NCBI GenBank assembly: GCA_028691835.1
Contig: JAQUYN010000020.1
Coordinates: forward strand, 1-36,924
From: Alphaproteobacteria bacterium
GTDB taxonomy: Bacteria > Pseudomonadota > Alphaproteobacteria > UBA9219
Length of the DNA stretch: 36,924 nt
Direction: 5' to 3'
Shown: in pieces, positions 34,425 to 36,924 of the stretch
Layout of the letters: each line of letters starts with the position of its first letter
How positions within the stretch are numbered: position 1 is the stretch's first letter
The notes under the pieces: model-generated
Databases searched by the model: none
The model's input: the letters and a program-made list of their open reading frames with translations, nothing else
What the model was told of the DNA's origin: nothing
Program-made: the position numbers and the translations under genes

Positions 34425-36824
34425 ATGGCCATACGTAGAACATCCTTGCTTGCTACAACGTTTTTAATGTTGTTTGTTTTAGTTGGATGTGACAGTTCGG
34501 AAGAAAAGCAGGCCAAGTATGTTAGGCGGGGGAATGTTCTTTATGAAAAAGGAGAATATGATAAGGCGCGGGTCGAATATAAAAACGCGGCTCGCCTTAA
34601 TCCTTCTGATGCCGAGGTTCGTTATCGGTTAGGGTTGATTGATGAAGCTCAAGGTAATCTGCCCTTGGCGTTTAAAAGTTTTGTTGCGGCTGAGCAGCAG
34701 GATGCACATCACCATGATGCCCTTTTAAAACTTGCCCAATACCTTGTAGCCGCCGATCAAAACGATGAGGCACAAAAACGCATCAATGTCATATTACAAG
34801 ATAGACCTAATGATCCCGATGGGCATGCTTTAAACGCATCTCTTCGAATGCGAAGCAAAGATCTTGATGGGGCAGAAAAAGAGGTTCGTCTTGCCTTGGT
34901 GCAGGATCCGGCCAATGTTATTGCCTTTTCCGTTCTTACAGGAATTTATGCAGCCCGTGAAGATTTAGAGAAAGCTGGAGCTACCATTGACCTGGGAATT
35001 AAGAGAAATCCGCAGAATGTTGGGCTCCTTCTTTTGAAGGCGATGATTTATCAAAGATCGTCAAATCTTGAGAAAATCGAAGAAGCTTATCAAGAAATCT
35101 TCAAGTTAGCCTCAACAGAGATAAAATATCGCGACGATCTTGCAAAAATTTACATTCAGGCTAAACGGATTGATGCCGCAGAGAAAACGTTGCAAGATGG
35201 CGTGATGGCTATGCCTGAGAACTGGGCGATGAAGAGACTTCTTGTGTCGTTTCTCAACGAAAATCGTGGCATTGATTTTGCGGAAAAACAAATCAAAGAA
35301 TATTTAACCGTGTATCCTGATAACCGTGATCTCGTTTTTTGGTTGGCGGATCTTTACATCGCGAATAATGCGACAGATCGCGCCCTGATGCTTCTTCAGG
35401 ATATGGTGAAACTTCCAAACGAAGACACGCAAGATAAACATAGTTTAACCGTGCGTACATCTTTAGCGCGGATTCATTTTAACAAAGGAGATAACGATGT
35501 TGCGGAAAGACTCGCGAAAGCAGTGTTAAAACAAGATCCCAACAACAAAGAAGCTCTCTTTATTTTGGCAAGGATGTCATTTGATCAGGGTGATTTCCAA
35601 GAGGCTGTGGTTGCTCTTAGGACAATCATTCGTGATCAAGCACAATCTGCTGAAGCGTTACAACTTTTGGGCGAAAGCTTGCTGGCACAGGGGTATATTG
35701 ATCTTGCCATAGATACATTTAGTCAGCTAGTCGATGTTTCCCCAGAAAATTCTTCGGCAAGAGTTCGTTTGGCCCAACTTCTTGCTGTGAACGGGGATTC
35801 TGCGCGCGCAGTTGCTTTGCTAAAGCTTACAACTTCGTTGGCTCCCACCTATTCTGTGGGATGGGAGAGCCAAGCCCGCATAGCAATTGCGAGTAAAAAC
35901 TGGGCTTTGGCGGAAGCTTCGATTCAGGTGTTGGAAGGGCTTCTCCCCACCTCAAATCTGGCCGTTTTTCTGCGTGGTCAGATGTCCGTGGCAAAAGGTT
36001 CTTATGACGCGGGGCTTTCTTCTTATAAACAGGCGCTTGGTGTTGATCTTTCGACGCCTCTCGCTGGGCATGTGCTACATGCCATTTTTGATACATATAA
36101 ACAACAGGGAAAACTTCGCGAGGCCGTAACTTATTTTTCGTCACTTGATCACAACAACGCCAACGCATTGGGGTTGTTGGGGCGTTGTTATTTCGAACTC
36201 AATCAATTGGATTCTGCGGCACAGGCCTATGATGCAGCTATAGCAATAAATTCGAGAGATGTTGAACCCTACCTTGTCCGTGCTCAGCTTTATAGAAATC
36301 AAAAAAAATATGATGCTGCTATTGAGGTGTTAACAAAAGCTGCCCCCCTCTTTCCTAACGAACCGCTACTTATGATGAGCCGGGCAGATTTGTTGTTGAT
36401 AGTTGGTCGGCAAAACGAATCCTTGGCTGCTTATGAGGACATCTTGACTCAAAGGCCAAAGGCAGATGCTGCGGCGAATAATGCGGCTCAACTTATTGCC
36501 GATTTTATGTCAGATGACCCGTCAGCGATGGAAAAGGCGAGGATTTTCGCAGAGCGTTTTATTCGTAGTTCCAATCCGTCCTATCTGGATACCTTGGCGT
36601 GGGTCTATTTTCGTCAAGGGAATATCGATCAGGCCCAAACGATTTTCGAACGAATAATGGCGGCTAATTCTGCGTTGCCCGCGGCGGTACATTATCATTA
36701 TGGGATGCTTCTTTTAAAAACGGGCAGGATAGCTGATGCTAAGCGGGCTTTAGAAAAAGCGGTTATAAGTGAATCGCCTTATGTTGGGCTGGACGTTGCT
36801 CGGCAAGCCTTGAAGGGACTGTAA
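34425..36824 (+). CDS. prsT: TPR-repeat lipoprotein, PrsT-like
   Basis: A 799-residue lipoprotein: the signal peptide ends in the lipobox LVGC with Cys22, after which SSEEKQ leads into about 20 tetratricopeptide repeats spanning nearly the whole chain (first: YVRRGNVLYEKGEYDKARVEYKNAARLNPSD). Asp/Ser after the Cys do not give a firm membrane choice. Large TPR lipoproteins named PrsT accompany exosortase/PEP-CTERM loci and are thought to be scaffolds for envelope polysaccharide assembly. AGGAG stands seven bases before the ATG. It ends the five-gene operon as far as the window shows; about 100 bases follow, with the repeat segment at the end. The symbol is tentative, and another TPR family is possible. 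Confidence 0.78.
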   Translation: MAIRRTSLLATTFLMLFVLVGCDSSEEKQAKYVRRGNVLYEKGEYDKARVEYKNAARLNPSDAEVRYRLGLIDEAQGNLPLAFKSFVAAEQQDAHHHDALLKLAQYLVAADQNDEAQKRINVILQDRPNDPDGHALNASLRMRSKDLDGAEKEVRLALVQDPANVIAFSVLTGIYAAREDLEKAGATIDLGIKRNPQNVGLLLLKAMIYQRSSNLEKIEEAYQEIFKLASTEIKYRDDLAKIYIQAKRIDAAEKTLQDGVMAMPENWAMKRLLVSFLNENRGIDFAEKQIKEYLTVYPDNRDLVFWLADLYIANNATDRALMLLQDMVKLPNEDTQDKHSLTVRTSLARIHFNKGDNDVAERLAKAVLKQDPNNKEALFILARMSFDQGDFQEAVVALRTIIRDQAQSAEALQLLGESLLAQGYIDLAIDTFSQLVDVSPENSSARVRLAQLLAVNGDSARAVALLKLTTSLAPTYSVGWESQARIAIASKNWALAEASIQVLEGLLPTSNLAVFLRGQMSVAKGSYDAGLSSYKQALGVDLSTPLAGHVLHAIFDTYKQQGKLREAVTYFSSLDHNNANALGLLGRCYFELNQLDSAAQAYDAAIAINSRDVEPYLVRAQLYRNQKKYDAAIEVLTKAAPLFPNEPLLMMSRADLLLIVGRQNESLAAYEDILTQRPKADAAANNAAQLIADFMSDDPSAMEKARIFAERFIRSSNPSYLDTLAWVYFRQGNIDQAQTIFERIMAANSALPAAVHYHYGMLLLKTGRIADAKRALEKAVISESPYVGLDVARQALKGL

Positions 36825-36893
36825 AGACTCCCTGATGAAAGCGAGTTTCTTTAAGTAAGACCAACCTGCGTATGAAAGCATCCCTATAGATCA

Positions 36894-36914
36894 CGAGCGG
36901 TTGCGAGGAGGGAT
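36894..36914 (+). repeat. Second copy of the 21-base segment found at 13054-13074
   Basis: The 21 bases around GCGGTTGCGAGGAGGGAT match 13054-13074 exactly in the same orientation. The flanks differ on the left, and the window ends ten bases to the right, so the extent of a shared element cannot be seen. Confidence 0.55.
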
Positions 36915-36924
36915 ACTCTCGCTG

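Overview
The window looks like chromosomal DNA of an alphaproteobacterium of intermediate base composition. This rests on gene content rather than on any database match. It has a short-form Pgi, a GyrB of about 820 residues, a free-standing ProXp-ala/YbaK-type tRNA editing protein, an rph-rdgB-hemW run, a paired M16 peptidase whose visible member has lost its zinc site, and a MidA/NDUFAF7-type methyltransferase. I cannot place it below class with confidence.

Layout. Positions 1-3737 (+) carry the end of an M16 peptidase-like gene, pgi and a GNAT-like acetyltransferase. Positions 3738-7702 (-) carry gyrB and an exported protein of unknown function, separated by a clear intrinsic terminator. 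Positions 7703-8358 hold no gene but a dense mosaic of palindromic repeats, one of which also supplies the last codons and stop of the neighbouring tRNA-editing gene (8359-8928, -). Positions 9037-11510 (+) carry rph-rdgB-hemW. Positions 11514-12882 (-) carry a small hypothetical gene and uppP. Positions 12883-13607 lack a credible protein gene. They hold an inverted-repeat-bounded element, a consensus promoter followed about 100 nt later by an intrinsic terminator (a candidate small RNA or attenuated leader), and a second promoter for fabI.

From 13608 to 28781 all genes run forward: fabI, aroC, then a surface-polysaccharide cluster in which most adjacent genes overlap or nearly abut. It contains a Wzx-like flippase, a methyltransferase, a GT2 glycosyltransferase, a Wzy/WaaL-like membrane protein, two GT4 glycosyltransferases (the second WbuB-like), and a three-enzyme UDP-sugar pathway. 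The middle enzyme of that pathway is a single-domain RmlD-like reductase without the C-terminal cupin of FnlB/CapF. The set therefore fits UDP-N-acetyl-L-quinovosamine (or L-rhamnosamine) better than UDP-L-FucNAc. The run ends with two Cys-cluster proteins (YchJ-like and YkgJ-like) and the MidA-like methyltransferase.

From 28820 to 36824 lies an exopolysaccharide export module of the kind found in exosortase (XrtA/PEP-CTERM) loci. A divergent ExeA-like ATPase faces a five-gene operon: Wza-like export protein, outer-membrane beta-barrel candidate, Wzz/GumC-like chain-length protein, BY-kinase-like ATPase without a C-terminal tyrosine cluster, and a TPR lipoprotein resembling PrsT. Neither an exosortase nor an initiating sugar-phosphate transferase is inside the window; both would be expected nearby.

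I saw no tRNA, rRNA, CRISPR array, insertion sequence or prophage gene. No wholly new system is demonstrated. The best leads are the promoter/terminator unit at 13224-13357, the repeat mosaic and its capture into a coding sequence, and the composition of the polysaccharide locus.
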